This document shows, piece by piece, positions 1-5,896 of a stretch of DNA of 7,362 bases. A program made the translations under genes and the position numbers. The stretch's first letter is position 1. The number at the start of each line of letters is the position of its first letter. The notes beneath the pieces were generated by a model. It was not told the DNA's origin. It saw nothing but the letters and a program-made list of their open reading frames with translations, and searched no databases. The stretch is from assembly GCA_021794705.1 (NCBI GenBank), contig JAJYQH010000298.1, positions 1-7,362 on the forward strand, read 5' to 3'. The DNA is from Actinomycetes bacterium. GTDB lineage: Bacteria > Actinomycetota > Actinomycetes > Propionibacteriales > Propionibacteriaceae.

Positions 1-322
1 CATCCAGGCGCTCGAGTCGTCGTACCTCACGAACCGCCAGATCGAGGCGGCGCGTATCGCGATGACCCGGCACATCCGCCGTGGCGGCAAGGTGTGGATC
101 AACGTCTACCCCGACCGTCCGCTCACCAAGAAGCCGGCCGAAACCCGGATGGGTTCCGGCAAGGGCTCGCCCGAGTGGTGGGTCGCCAACATCAAGCCGG
201 GTCGGGTGCTCTTCGAGCTCTCGGGCGTCCCCGAGGAGGTGGCCCGCGAGGCCATGCGCCTGGCTATCCACAAGCTGCCGTTCAAGGCTCGCTTCATCAC
301 GCGCGAGGCAGGTGACAACTGA
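1..322 (+). CDS. rplP: 50S ribosomal protein L16, 5'-truncated by window edge
   Basis: L16 binds 23S rRNA near the A site and the central protuberance of the large subunit and helps position tRNA. The reading frame is open from base 2 (base 1 completes an earlier codon) to a TGA at 320-322, giving 106 residues. Bacterial L16 is about 136-140 residues, so roughly 30 N-terminal residues lie outside the window. Recognisable conserved stretches are the TNRQIEAAR segment, [11 protein letters not shown], the [20 protein letters not shown] core and the closing [11 protein letters not shown]. The stop overlaps the rpmC start by one base (TGATG), which suggests translational coupling. A methionine at 62 opens an internal ORF, but the homology continues upstream of it, so it is not the start. 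Identification is firm. Confidence 0.97.
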   Translation, partial: IQALESSYLTNRQIEAARIAMTRHIRRGGKVWINVYPDRPLTKKPAETRMGSGKGSPEWWVANIKPGRVLFELSGVPEEVAREAMRLAIHKLPFKARFITREAGDN

Positions 323-552
323 TGGCAAACACGTCATTGACGGCGGCCGACCTGCGTGGTCTCAGCCGCGACGAGCTCAACGCCAAGGTCGTTGAGCTCA
401 AGGAGGAGTTGTTCAACCTCCGGTTCCAGGCGGCCGTCGGCCAGCTGGAGTCGCACGGCCGGCTGCGCGACGTCCGCAAGGACATCGCCCGGGTCTACAC
501 CGTGATCCAGGAGCGCAACCTCGGCATCGTCGACGAACCTGGAAAGGCCTGA
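322..552 (+). CDS. rpmC: 50S ribosomal protein L29
   Basis: L29 is a small two-helix protein near the polypeptide exit tunnel, and in bacteria it is part of the docking surface for trigger factor and SRP. The 76-residue product is the usual size for actinobacteria (about 65-80). Typical L29 features are the helical [12 protein letters not shown] run (residues 25-36), then the [22 protein letters not shown] segment (40-61), which carries the conserved K-x-I-A-R (53-57). The ATG at 322 shares its A with the rplP stop. A purine-rich AGGCAGGTGA lies just upstream inside rplP and can serve as ribosome binding site. It is the middle gene of rplP-rpmC-rpsQ, the usual end of the S10 operon. Confidence 0.96.
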   Translation: MANTSLTAADLRGLSRDELNAKVVELKEELFNLRFQAAVGQLESHGRLRDVRKDIARVYTVIQERNLGIVDEPGKA

Positions 553-554
553 AC

Positions 555-824
555 ATGAGCGAGAACACCACGACCCGCAGCAGCCGCAAGGTGCGCGAGG
601 GCATCGTCGTCAGCGACAAGATGAACAAGACCGTCGTCGTCGCCGTCGAGGATCGCGCCAAGCACCCGCTCTACGGCAAGGTCATGACCAAGACCGAGCG
701 GCTCAAGGCCCACGACGAGAACAACGAGGCCGGCATCGGCGACCGCGTGCGGATCATGGAGACCCGCCCGCTGTCGGCGACCAAGCGCTGGCGCCTCGTC
801 GAGGTTCTCGAAAAGGCCAAGTGA
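555..824 (+). CDS. rpsQ: 30S ribosomal protein S17
   Basis: S17 is a primary 16S rRNA binding protein with an OB fold that organises the 5' domain of the small subunit. The product has 89 residues, a normal length for the family. The segment [14 protein letters not shown] (19-32) is the conserved first strand pair. [13 protein letters not shown] (62-74) fits the S17 family signature, and [13 protein letters not shown] forms the C-terminus. A GGAAAGG at 541-547 sits 7 nt before the ATG, and only 2 nt separate the gene from the rpmC stop. It is the last gene of the S10 block here. A strong hairpin follows 14 nt after the stop, so transcription probably ends before the membrane-protein genes. 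Confidence 0.97.
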   Translation: MSENTTTRSSRKVREGIVVSDKMNKTVVVAVEDRAKHPLYGKVMTKTERLKAHDENNEAGIGDRVRIMETRPLSATKRWRLVEVLEKAK

Positions 825-838
825 TCCCAGTCGCCCGC

Positions 839-875
839 ACGATGGGCCGTCCGCAGCGTGCGGGCGGCCCATCGT
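839..875 (+). terminator. hairpin terminator of the S10 operon
   Basis: The arms 839-855 and 859-875 pair over 17 bp around a 3-nt loop (GCG, 856-858). The only non-Watson-Crick pair is T850 with G864, a U-G wobble in plus-strand RNA. There is no T-run after the stem, which is common for actinobacterial terminators. It sits 14 nt after the rpsQ stop. Because the wobble would be an A-C mismatch in minus-strand RNA, the hairpin is more stable in the rightward transcript. Its core is shared with the hairpin after rplO. Confidence 0.8.
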
Positions 876-922
876 CGCGTCCGGGCGGATGGAGTGGGAC
901 CACCGGCTTTCGCCGGGAGAGG

Positions 923-937
923 TAGCGTGGCCGGGTG
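923..937 (+). promoter_or_regulatory. candidate -10 element of a leaderless promoter
   Basis: TAGCGT at 923-928 fits the actinobacterial TANNNT -10 pattern. Six bases separate it from the GTG at 935, so a transcript starting about 7 nt after the hexamer would begin on the start codon. No good -35 hexamer is seen 16-19 bp upstream. A small inverted repeat (CCGGC 903-907, GCCGG 912-916) occupies that area. A GGGAGAGG at 915-922 could instead be a Shine-Dalgarno with a long 12-nt spacing, so leaderless initiation is an inference. Confidence 0.45.
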
Positions 938-1165
938 CAGAGACCAGACGATTCATCTCTCCCGCCCGGCGAGCGGCGTCAGCCGGGCCGGTCCGCCTTC
1001 ATCGCCGCGATGGTCCTCTTCGCCTGCGCGTTCGCCATGGGGCCGTTCATCGCCATCACCGGCAACCGGTTGATGCTGGACGCGGCGGTCACGGTCGGCA
1101 TCGTCGGAGTGATCAGTGCGCTCGCGGGCGCCCTCCTCAGCTACCTCCGCGGATCGGCCGAATAG
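935..1165 (+). CDS. small two-helix membrane protein of unknown function
   Basis: I do not recognise this 76-residue protein. It has a polar, proline- and arginine-rich N-terminus (residues 1-19). A hydrophobic segment follows at about 20-41, then a short polar link with N44 and R45, a second hydrophobic segment at about 48-70, and a short C-terminal tail. The layout fits a two-helix inner-membrane hairpin protein. Third codon positions are strongly G/C from about codon 9 on, which supports real coding. The first few codons are less GC-biased, as often seen at leaderless starts. The start is the GTG at 935, just after a -10-like element. The gene lies between the S10 operon terminator and another membrane-protein gene 57 nt downstream, same strand. 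Nothing in it is ribosomal. Confidence 0.72.
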   Translation: MQRPDDSSLPPGERRQPGRSAFIAAMVLFACAFAMGPFIAITGNRLMLDAAVTVGIVGVISALAGALLSYLRGSAE

Positions 1166-1172
1166 CACCGAG

Positions 1173-1197
1173 CCTGCGGGGGCCCGCGTCGGGCAGG
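1173..1197 (+). repeat. short inverted repeat between the two membrane genes
   Basis: CCTGC (1173-1177) and GCAGG (1193-1197) pair over 5 bp around a GC-rich 15-nt loop. It is too weak to call a terminator. The two membrane genes could be read on one transcript. Confidence 0.25.
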
Positions 1198-1222
1198 ACA
1201 ATGGGCTCAGGGGGTGGCCACC

Positions 1223-1780
1223 ATGCCCGGTGCATCCGCGTTGAAGTATTCGGCCGTTGTTCTCATGACCCTGTTCGCACTGCTGGGGGGCCTGTTCGCC
1301 GCGGGGTACGCGATCGCAGATCTCTCCGGCCGCGCCGCTGCGCTGCTCATCGCCGCGTACGCCGTGCCCGCCGTGGGTCTCAGCGTTCTCGCGATCATCC
1401 GGCCGGCGGTGCTGGGCCCGGTGCTCGTCGGGCTGAGCGTCGTCGTGATCGTCTTCAACGACATCGACGCGGCGGCCCGTCTCATCCCGCGCGACACCTA
1501 CGGACCGGTCGGGGTCGTCGCGGTGCTCATGCTCGCGGCCGCGATCGGGTTCCTGGGACTCCACCGTCCGTTGCTCGCCGGCGTGCTGCTGGTCGCCCTC
1601 GCCATCGGGCAGGCCGTCGCCGCGGTCGCCGGGCGGGACGTCGCCGGAGGCGAGCCCCTCGGGGCGGTGTTCTCCGGTTCGACGGGCATCGTCGTGATCC
1701 CGCTGCTCGTCATCGGCGGCCTGTTCCTCCTCGCCGGTCGGCCGCCGACCCATCCCGCGTCCGTCGCGCCGGCGCACTGA
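1223..1780 (+). CDS. polytopic membrane protein of unknown function
   Basis: I do not recognise a family. The 185-residue product is almost entirely hydrophobic, with predicted membrane segments at about 11-32, 37-59, 62-79, 94-114, 116-136 and 155-172. A polar loop (80-93, with several charged residues) lies between helices 3 and 4. A second loop (137-153) precedes the last helix, and the tail is short and proline-rich. No catalytic or binding motif is visible. I choose ATG 1223 because AGGGGGTGG at 1209-1217 matches the Shine-Dalgarno consensus AGGAGGTGA at 7 of 9 positions and ends 5 nt before it. A GTG at 1214 in the same frame would add three residues but overlaps that site. Third-position GC bias supports coding. 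The gene follows a two-helix membrane protein and precedes the rplN leader, an odd place in a ribosomal cluster. Confidence 0.75.
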   Translation: MPGASALKYSAVVLMTLFALLGGLFAAGYAIADLSGRAAALLIAAYAVPAVGLSVLAIIRPAVLGPVLVGLSVVVIVFNDIDAAARLIPRDTYGPVGVVAVLMLAAAIGFLGLHRPLLAGVLLVALAIGQAVAAVAGRDVAGGEPLGAVFSGSTGIVVIPLLVIGGLFLLAGRPPTHPASVAPAH

Positions 1781-1821
1781 CATCGGGGCGGGGGAGGGTC
1801 CCGGAACTCGCCCCCTGTACC

Positions 1822-1848
1822 GCGCGCCCCTGATTAGGTTGGGCGCGC
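1822..1848 (+). repeat. perfect 8-bp inverted repeat between the membrane gene and the rplN leader
   Basis: GCGCGCCC (1822-1829) and GGGCGCGC (1841-1848) are exact inverse complements around an 11-nt loop. It lies 41 nt after the membrane-gene stop, so it may be a weak terminator without a T-run. Its right arm also falls where the -35/spacer region of an rplN promoter would be if TAGCCT at 1859 is the -10, so an operator role is possible. Confidence 0.4.
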
Positions 1849-1858
1849 AGGCATGAGG

Positions 1859-1864
1859 TAGCCT
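1859..1864 (+). promoter_or_regulatory. candidate -10 of an rplN (spc operon) promoter
   Basis: TAGCCT fits the TANNNT pattern and would place a start near 1870, giving a leader of about 170 nt before rplN. No convincing -35 lies at 17-18 bp. TTGGGC (1839-1844) is only 14 bp away. A separate promoter is expected somewhere here because the S10 operon ends in a strong hairpin. The exact site is uncertain. Confidence 0.35.
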
Positions 1865-1901
1865 AGGCAAGTTGCTTTGGGACTGTGCCCTCATCAGGTG
1901 T

Positions 1902-2041
1902 GGAGGGGACCTCTCCCGTGCGCGCAAGTGATCGCCGGACCCCTGTGGTCCGGGATGCCTCCTGGCACAATCCAGGGGGCCAACCAGCAAGTTCCACCAG
2001 GCCTTGGCATGCCAGGGAACCAGTGGGGCAGAGGAGACCAG
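1902..2041 (+). promoter_or_regulatory. structured leader region of rplN
   Basis: This gene-free stretch can form four consecutive stems. Stem 1 pairs 1902-1907 with 1911-1916 (6 bp, one G-U). Stem 2 pairs 1935-1941 with 1947-1953 (perfect 7 bp, 5-nt loop). Stem 3 pairs 1957-1965 with 1972-1980 (9 bp, one U-G, 6-nt loop). Stem 4 pairs 1991-1995 with 2016-2020, or alternatively the near-palindrome 2002-2017. The Shine-Dalgarno GAGGAGA (2031-2037) follows directly. Such an arrangement could regulate rplN translation or early termination, but I know no matching RNA family and the high GC content makes chance stems common. Confidence 0.4.
1963..1971 (+). promoter_or_regulatory. alternative extended -10 candidate for rplN
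   Basis: TGG followed by CACAAT (1966-1971) resembles an extended -10 box. It would start RNA near 1978, leaving a leader of about 65 nt. The -35 region is poor (CTGTGG at 17 bp). The hexamer is also the loop of the 1957-1980 hairpin, so the two readings compete. Confidence 0.3.
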
Positions 2042-2410
2042 ATGATCCAGCAGGAGACGCGACTGAAGGTCGCCGACAACACGGGTGCCAAGGAACTCTT
2101 GTGCATCCGCGTTCTCGGTGGCTCGAAGCGTCGCTACGCCTTCCTCGGTGACACCATCGTGTGCAGCGTCAAGGACGCCATCCCCGGCGGAAACGTCAAG
2201 AAGGGCGATGTCGTCAAGGCTGTCGTGGTGCGCACCCGCAAGGAGCACCGTCGCGCCGACGGTTCTTACATCAAGTTCGACGAGAACGCCGCCGTCATCC
2301 TGAGGAACGACGGGGAGCCCCGCGGCACCCGCATCTTCGGCCCGGTGGCCCGTGAACTCCGCGAGAAGCGCTTCATGCGCATCGTCTCGCTCGCCCCGGA
2401 GGTGATCTGA
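2042..2410 (+). CDS. rplN: 50S ribosomal protein L14
   Basis: L14 binds 23S rRNA at the subunit interface and contributes to the B8 bridge. It is also the docking site of the silencing factor RsfS. The product has 122 residues, the standard length. DNTGAK (12-17) is near the N-terminus, and the segment A60-I86 fits the L14 signature, with the D-G-S-Y (73-76) and N82. The C-terminus [18 protein letters not shown] is typical. GAGGAGA at 2031-2037 lies 4 nt before the ATG. The frame is open 55 codons further upstream to a TTG at 1877, but that part has no L14 homology and no binding site. It is the first gene of the spc-type operon and abuts rplX directly. Confidence 0.98.
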   Translation: MIQQETRLKVADNTGAKELLCIRVLGGSKRRYAFLGDTIVCSVKDAIPGGNVKKGDVVKAVVVRTRKEHRRADGSYIKFDENAAVILRNDGEPRGTRIFGPVARELREKRFMRIVSLAPEVI

Positions 2411-2800
2411 ATGAAGTCGCTGCACATCAAGAAGGGTGACCGGGTCAAGGTCATCGCCGGCGACGACAAGGGCACCGTCGGTGAGGTCATCGCCGTGTTC
2501 CCGTCGACGCAGAAGGTGACGGTCGAGGGCGTGAACATCGTCAAGCGTCACCTGCGCGACACGGCCAGCCAGCCGCAGTCGAACCAGGTGACCAAGGGCG
2601 GCATCATCGCGTCCGAGGCGCCGATCCACGTCTCCAACGTTCAGCTCGTGGTGGGCTCGGGCAAGGACGCCACGGTGACCCGCGTCGGGTACAAGCGCGA
2701 GGAAGTCACCAAGCGTCGTCCCGACGGCTCCGAGTACACCGCTGAGCGCAGCGTCCGTGTCCTCAAGAAGGACGCTCCGAAGAAGGGCGGCAAGAAGTGA
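2411..2800 (+). CDS. rplX: 50S ribosomal protein L24
   Basis: L24 is one of the two assembly-initiating proteins of the large subunit and later sits at the exit tunnel rim. A KOW motif occupies the N-terminus. Residues 9-26, beginning [13 protein letters not shown], fit the L24 signature. At 129 residues it is longer than the usual 103-110. The extra length is after about residue 95: a charged stretch ([15 protein letters not shown]) and the lysine-rich end [11 protein letters not shown]. The ATG follows the rplN stop with no gap, and GGAGGTGAT at 2398-2406 is a near-perfect ribosome binding site inside rplN. The gene end overlaps rplE by 4 bases. Confidence 0.97.
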   Translation: MKSLHIKKGDRVKVIAGDDKGTVGEVIAVFPSTQKVTVEGVNIVKRHLRDTASQPQSNQVTKGGIIASEAPIHVSNVQLVVGSGKDATVTRVGYKREEVTKRRPDGSEYTAERSVRVLKKDAPKKGGKK

Positions 2801-3435
2801 GCGCCACCACCACCGAGACCCGGGAACTGCCCCGTCTCAAGAAGAAGTACCGCGAGCAGATCGTCTCCGCGCTCCGCGAGGAGTTCCAGTACGACAACGT
2901 CATGCAGATCCCCGGCCTGGTGAAGATCGTGGTGAACATGGGTGTCGGCGAGGCCGCGCGCGACTCGAAGATCATCGACGGTGCGATCCGCGACCTCACC
3001 GCCATCACCGGGCAGAAGCCGCAGGTGACCAAGGCGCGCAAGTCGATCGCCCAGTTCAAGCTCCGCGAGGGCATGCCGATCGGCTGCCACGTGACGCTCC
3101 GCGGCGATCGCATGTGGGAGTTCGCCGACCGGCTGCTCACCCTCGCGCTCCCGCGCATCCGTGACTTCCGCGGCCTCAACGGCAACCAGTTCGACGGACG
3201 CGGCAACTACACGTTCGGTCTCAACGAGCAGGTCATGTTCCACGAGATCGACCAGGACAGGATCGACCGCCTCCGCGGTATGGACATCACGTTCGTCACC
3301 ACGGCGACCACGGACGCCGAGGGCCGGTTCCTGCTCAAGCAGCTCGGTTTCCCGTTCAAGGAGACCGACGACGCGAAGAAGGCCGCGAAGAAGCGCGGCT
3401 CGGCGACCGGCGCCAAGAGCGCGAAGAGGAAGTGA
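2797..3435 (+). CDS. rplE: 50S ribosomal protein L5
   Basis: L5 carries 5S rRNA into the central protuberance and contacts the P-site tRNA. The GTG start at 2797 overlaps the rplX stop (GTGA), and the upstream binding site is weak, so reinitiation after rplX is likely. Residues 67-83 (LTAITGQ...KARKS) match the L5 signature. [35 protein letters not shown] and the C-terminal LGFPFKE are typical actinobacterial L5 sequence. The product is 212 residues, against about 180-190 for most. Residues 190-212 form a lysine/alanine-rich tail ending KSAKRK, probably disordered and RNA-binding by charge. Confidence 0.97.
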   Translation: MSATTTETRELPRLKKKYREQIVSALREEFQYDNVMQIPGLVKIVVNMGVGEAARDSKIIDGAIRDLTAITGQKPQVTKARKSIAQFKLREGMPIGCHVTLRGDRMWEFADRLLTLALPRIRDFRGLNGNQFDGRGNYTFGLNEQVMFHEIDQDRIDRLRGMDITFVTTATTDAEGRFLLKQLGFPFKETDDAKKAAKKRGSATGAKSAKRK

Positions 3436-3443
3436 TCTGACCC

Positions 3444-3629
3444 ATGGCCAAGACCGCGTTGAAGGTCAAGCAGGGACGCAAGCCCAAGTTCGGCGTCCAG
3501 GCGTACTCCCGCTGCCAGCGGTGCGGGCGTCCCCGCGCCGTGTACCGCAAGTTCGGCCTGTGCCGCATCTGCCTGCGCGAGCTGGCGCACGCGGGCGACC
3601 TGCCCGGCGTCACCAAGTCGTCCTGGTGA
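3444..3629 (+). CDS. rpsN: 30S ribosomal protein S14, zinc-ribbon (type Z)
   Basis: S14 binds the 3' major domain of 16S rRNA in the head of the small subunit. The 61-residue length and four cysteines (C24, C27, C40, C43 in two CxxC pairs) define the short zinc-binding form, also written rpsZ. Many actinobacteria also carry a longer zinc-free paralogue elsewhere, induced when zinc is scarce. That copy is not in this window. The ATG is 8 nt after the rplE stop. AGAGGAAGTGATC at 3425-3437 resembles an extended Shine-Dalgarno that runs across the rplE stop codon. Ending in TKSSW is normal for this form. Confidence 0.97.
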   Translation: MAKTALKVKQGRKPKFGVQAYSRCQRCGRPRAVYRKFGLCRICLRELAHAGDLPGVTKSSW

Positions 3630-3663
3630 GCCCCCTCTTCTCCTGACCATCCACCGCCACAGG

Positions 3664-3682
3664 TCCGCCCAGCTGGGTCGGA
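3664..3682 (+). promoter_or_regulatory. small hairpin in the rpsN-rpsH gap
   Basis: Bases 3664-3667 pair with 3679-3682 and 3668-3670 with 3675-3677, with a bulged T at 3678 and the loop AGCT. It lies in the 83-nt interval before rpsH, the largest gap inside the operon. It could be a processing or attenuation element, or chance. S8 is the known feedback regulator of this operon in E. coli, but I see no clear S8-site mimic here. Confidence 0.3.
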
Positions 3683-3712
3683 AACCGGGGCGAGAAAGAA
3701 GCACATCCAGCC

Positions 3713-4120
3713 ATGACAATGACTGATCCCATCGCGGACATGCTGACGCGGGTGCGTAACGCCAACAACGCCTTCCACGACTCGACCAGCATGCCCAACT
3801 CGAAGATCAAGGTGGGCATCGCCGAGATCCTCAAGGCCGAGGGCTACATCCAGGACTTCCAGGTCACCGAGCCCGCCGAGGGCGAGGTCGGCAAGACCCT
3901 CACCATCAAGCTCAAGTACGGCGACGAGCGGCAGCGCTCGATCGTCGGCATCAAGCGCGTCAGCAAGCCCGGTCTGCGGGTGTACGCCAAGGCCACCGCG
4001 CTCCCCAAGGTGCTCGGCGGCATGGGCATCGCGATCATCTCGACGTCTCAGGGTCTGTTGACCGACCGTCAGGCGCACGAAAAGTCCGTGGGCGGCGAAG
4101 TCCTCGCCTACGTCTGGTGA
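3713..4120 (+). CDS. rpsH: 30S ribosomal protein S8
   Basis: S8 is a primary 16S rRNA binder (helix 21) needed for platform assembly. In E. coli it also represses the spc operon by binding its mRNA. The product is 135 residues, near the usual 130-135. The N-terminal [16 protein letters not shown] (5-20) is diagnostic, and residues 105-122 (starting [12 protein letters not shown]) fit the family signature. The end is the typical [10 protein letters not shown] take ATG 3713, giving the MTMTDP start common in actinobacteria; ATG 3719 is possible. The upstream ribosome binding site is weak, only a GAAAGAAG about 12 nt away. An 83-nt gap separates it from rpsN. Confidence 0.97.
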   Translation: MTMTDPIADMLTRVRNANNAFHDSTSMPNSKIKVGIAEILKAEGYIQDFQVTEPAEGEVGKTLTIKLKYGDERQRSIVGIKRVSKPGLRVYAKATALPKVLGGMGIAIISTSQGLLTDRQAHEKSVGGEVLAYVW

Positions 4121-4148
4121 CCCGGCGAGAGACAAGGAGATTCACGAC

Positions 4149-4691
4149 ATGTCACGCATTGGCAAGCTCCCCATCGCCGTGCCGGCCGGCGTCGAGGTGA
4201 CCCTCGACGGTCAGAGCGTCGAGGTCAAGGGGCCCAAGGGCACCCTGTCCCACGAGGTCGCCGCGCCCATCACGGTCAGCAGGAACGACGAGGGCCAGAT
4301 CGTGGTCGCTCGTCCGGACGACGAACGCGTCAGCAAGTCGCTGCACGGCCTCACCCGCACGCTCGTGGCCAACATGGTGACCGGTGTCACCGACGGCTAC
4401 GAGAAGAAGCTCGAGATCGTCGGCGTCGGTTACCGCGTCATCTCGAAGGGCCCCAAGCAGCTGGAGTTCAACCTGGGCTTCTCGCATCCGGTCGTCGTCG
4501 ACGCACCCGAAGGCATCACCTTCGCCGTCGAGACGAACACCCGGTTCAGCGTCCAGGGCATTTCGAAGCAGCAGGTGGGCGAAGTCGCCGCGAACATCCG
4601 CAAGATCCGCAAGCCGGAGCCCTACAAGGGCAAGGGCGTGCGGTACGCGGGCGAGCAGGTGCGCCGCAAGGTTGGAAAGGCTGGTAAGTGA
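4149..4691 (+). CDS. rplF: 50S ribosomal protein L6
   Basis: L6 binds 23S rRNA domain VI near the sarcin-ricin loop, close to the elongation factor site. The 180-residue length is normal for two tandem L6 domains. The N-terminal MSRIGKLPI is highly characteristic, and PEPYKGKGV at 156-164 fits the bacterial L6 signature near the C-terminus. AAGGAGA at about 4134-4140 lies 8 nt before the ATG, a good ribosome binding site. The gene follows rpsH by 28 nt, and its stop overlaps a GTG that may start rplR (GTGA). Confidence 0.98.
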   Translation: MSRIGKLPIAVPAGVEVTLDGQSVEVKGPKGTLSHEVAAPITVSRNDEGQIVVARPDDERVSKSLHGLTRTLVANMVTGVTDGYEKKLEIVGVGYRVISKGPKQLEFNLGFSHPVVVDAPEGITFAVETNTRFSVQGISKQQVGEVAANIRKIRKPEPYKGKGVRYAGEQVRRKVGKAGK

Positions 4692-5077
4692 GCATGGCTA
4701 TTTCACTGGGAATGCGCAAGGGTCTTGCTCCGAAGACGGCGTCGCGTGTGCGCCGGCAGGTCCGCGGCCGCAAGAGGATCTTCGGTTCGAGCGAGCGTCC
4801 CCGCATGGTGGTCACCCGCTCCGCCCGCCACATCGGCGTCCAGGTGATCGACGACACCCTCGGTCGCACCCTGGCCTCCGCGTCCACGATGGAGGCGGGC
4901 CTGCGGTCGGCCTCCGGGGACAAGTCGGCCAAGGCCGCCGAGGTGGGCAAGCTGATCGCCGAGCGCGCCAAGGCGGCCGGCGTCGACAAGGTGGTCTTCG
5001 ACCGCGCCGGCAACCTGTACCACGGACGCATCGCCGCGCTGGCTGACGCCGCGCGCGAGGCCGGCCTGGGTCTGTAA
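4688..5077 (+). CDS. rplR: 50S ribosomal protein L18
   Basis: L18 binds 5S rRNA together with L5 and anchors it to the large subunit. Conserved stretches are [30 protein letters not shown], the [11 protein letters not shown] region, and the closing [15 protein letters not shown]. Length is 129 residues from GTG 4688 or 127 from ATG 4694. GTG 4688 overlaps the rplF stop by 4 bases and has GGAAAGG 7 nt upstream. ATG 4694 gives the common MAISLG-like start but with 13-nt spacing. The choice is open, and the protein differs by only two residues. The gene ends with TAA, 24 nt before rpsE. Confidence 0.96.
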   Translation: MSMAISLGMRKGLAPKTASRVRRQVRGRKRIFGSSERPRMVVTRSARHIGVQVIDDTLGRTLASASTMEAGLRSASGDKSAKAAEVGKLIAERAKAAGVDKVVFDRAGNLYHGRIAALADAAREAGLGL

Positions 5078-5101
5078 CGACACGACGAAAGGTATTTGAC
5101 G

Positions 5102-5713
5102 ATGAGTGGAACTCAGCGCCGCGGTGGCGGTGCGGGAGGCGAGCGTCGTGGCCGTGAGGATCGTCGTGGCCCGTCGCAGCAGCAGGAGCGGGAGAAGAGC
5201 CAGTACCTCGAGCGGGTAGTGGCGATCAACCGCGTGGCCAAGGTCGTTCAGGGTGGACGCCGGTTCAGCTTCACGGCGCTGGTCGTCGTGGGCGACGGTG
5301 AGGGCACCGTGGGCATCGGGTACGGCAAGGCCAAGGAGGTGCCCGCGGCGATCGCCAAGGGCGTCGAGGAGGCCAAGAAGCACTTCTTCAAGGTGCCGAT
5401 GATCCAGCGGACGATCCCGCACCCGGTTCAGGGTGAGCGGGCCGCCGGCGTCGTCATGCTGCGTCCGGCCTCGCCGGGTACCGGTGTGATCGCGGGCGGA
5501 TCGGCGCGGGCGGTGCTCGAGTGCGCCGGCGTGCACGACGTGCTCGCCAAGTCGCTCGGCTCCGCCAACGCGATCAACGTGGTGCACGCCACGGTCGCGG
5601 CGCTCCAGCAGCTCGAGGAGCCCGAGCAGGTCGCCCGGCGCCGGGGCAAGGCCGTCCAGGACGTCGCCCCCGCCGCGCTGCTCAACGCGCGCAAGGAGGA
5701 GGTGGCGCACTGA
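5102..5713 (+). CDS. rpsE: 30S ribosomal protein S5
   Basis: S5 sits at the mRNA entry side of the small subunit and influences decoding accuracy and mRNA unwinding. The product has 203 residues. The S5 dsRNA-binding-like domain starts near residue 34. [18 protein letters not shown] (51-68) and [12 protein letters not shown] carry the family hallmark. The C-terminal domain runs through [21 protein letters not shown] glycine/arginine-rich N-terminal extension of about 30 residues makes it longer than E. coli S5 (167), as in other actinobacteria. GAAAGGT at 5087-5093 is 8 nt before ATG 5102. A TTG at 5096 in frame is a less likely start. The stop overlaps rpmD by one base. Confidence 0.97.
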   Translation: MSGTQRRGGGAGGERRGREDRRGPSQQQEREKSQYLERVVAINRVAKVVQGGRRFSFTALVVVGDGEGTVGIGYGKAKEVPAAIAKGVEEAKKHFFKVPMIQRTIPHPVQGERAAGVVMLRPASPGTGVIAGGSARAVLECAGVHDVLAKSLGSANAINVVHATVAALQQLEEPEQVARRRGKAVQDVAPAALLNARKEEVAH

Positions 5714-5895
5714 TGTCGCGTCTCAAGGTGACCCAGACCAAGTCCGGTATCGGTGGCAAGCAGAACCACCGGGAGACCCTGCGCACGCTCGGTCTCAAGC
5801 GCATCGGCGATGTGGTCGTCAAGGAGGACCGCCCGGAGATCCGGGGCATGGTCCGCGCCGTGGCGCACCTCGTGGCCGTGGAAGAGGTGGAGTGA
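5713..5895 (+). CDS. rpmD: 50S ribosomal protein L30
   Basis: L30 is a small protein of the large subunit that contacts 23S rRNA domain II. The 60-residue product has the normal length and fold-defining sequence: [12 protein letters not shown] at the N-terminus, then [15 protein letters not shown] and the [12 protein letters not shown] segment. The ATG shares its A with the rpsE stop (TGATG), so translation is probably coupled to rpsE, and AAGGAGGTGG at about 5695-5704 gives a strong binding site. The stop is 1 nt before the rplO start. L30 is absent from some bacterial lineages but usual in actinobacteria. Confidence 0.97.
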   Translation: MSRLKVTQTKSGIGGKQNHRETLRTLGLKRIGDVVVKEDRPEIRGMVRAVAHLVAVEEVE

Positions 5896-5896
5896 C

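Noticed and set aside
889..1833. Plus-strand open frame of 314 codons over the two membrane genes
   Set aside because: It is arginine-rich and lacks family resemblance. The frames of the two membrane proteins show the expected third-position GC bias and hydrophobic pattern instead.
1877..2041. 55-residue N-terminal extension of L14 from a TTG
   Set aside because: L14 is about 122 residues in bacteria. ATG 2042 has a good ribosome binding site, and the extension has no L14-like sequence.
953..2629. Long minus-strand open frame of 558 codons
   Set aside because: It runs antisense across both membrane genes, rplN and part of rplX. Its product is low-complexity (Arg, Asp, His, Gly rich) with no family resemblance, as expected for the reverse frame of GC-rich coding DNA.
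2760..2830. E. coli-like S8 repressor site at the rplX-rplE junction
   Set aside because: I looked for a helix-21-like mimic around the rplE start and could not identify one by eye. This would need a structure search.
5096..5101. TTG start of S5 two codons earlier
   Set aside because: GAAAGGT is well spaced for ATG 5102, and the earlier codon adds nothing conserved.
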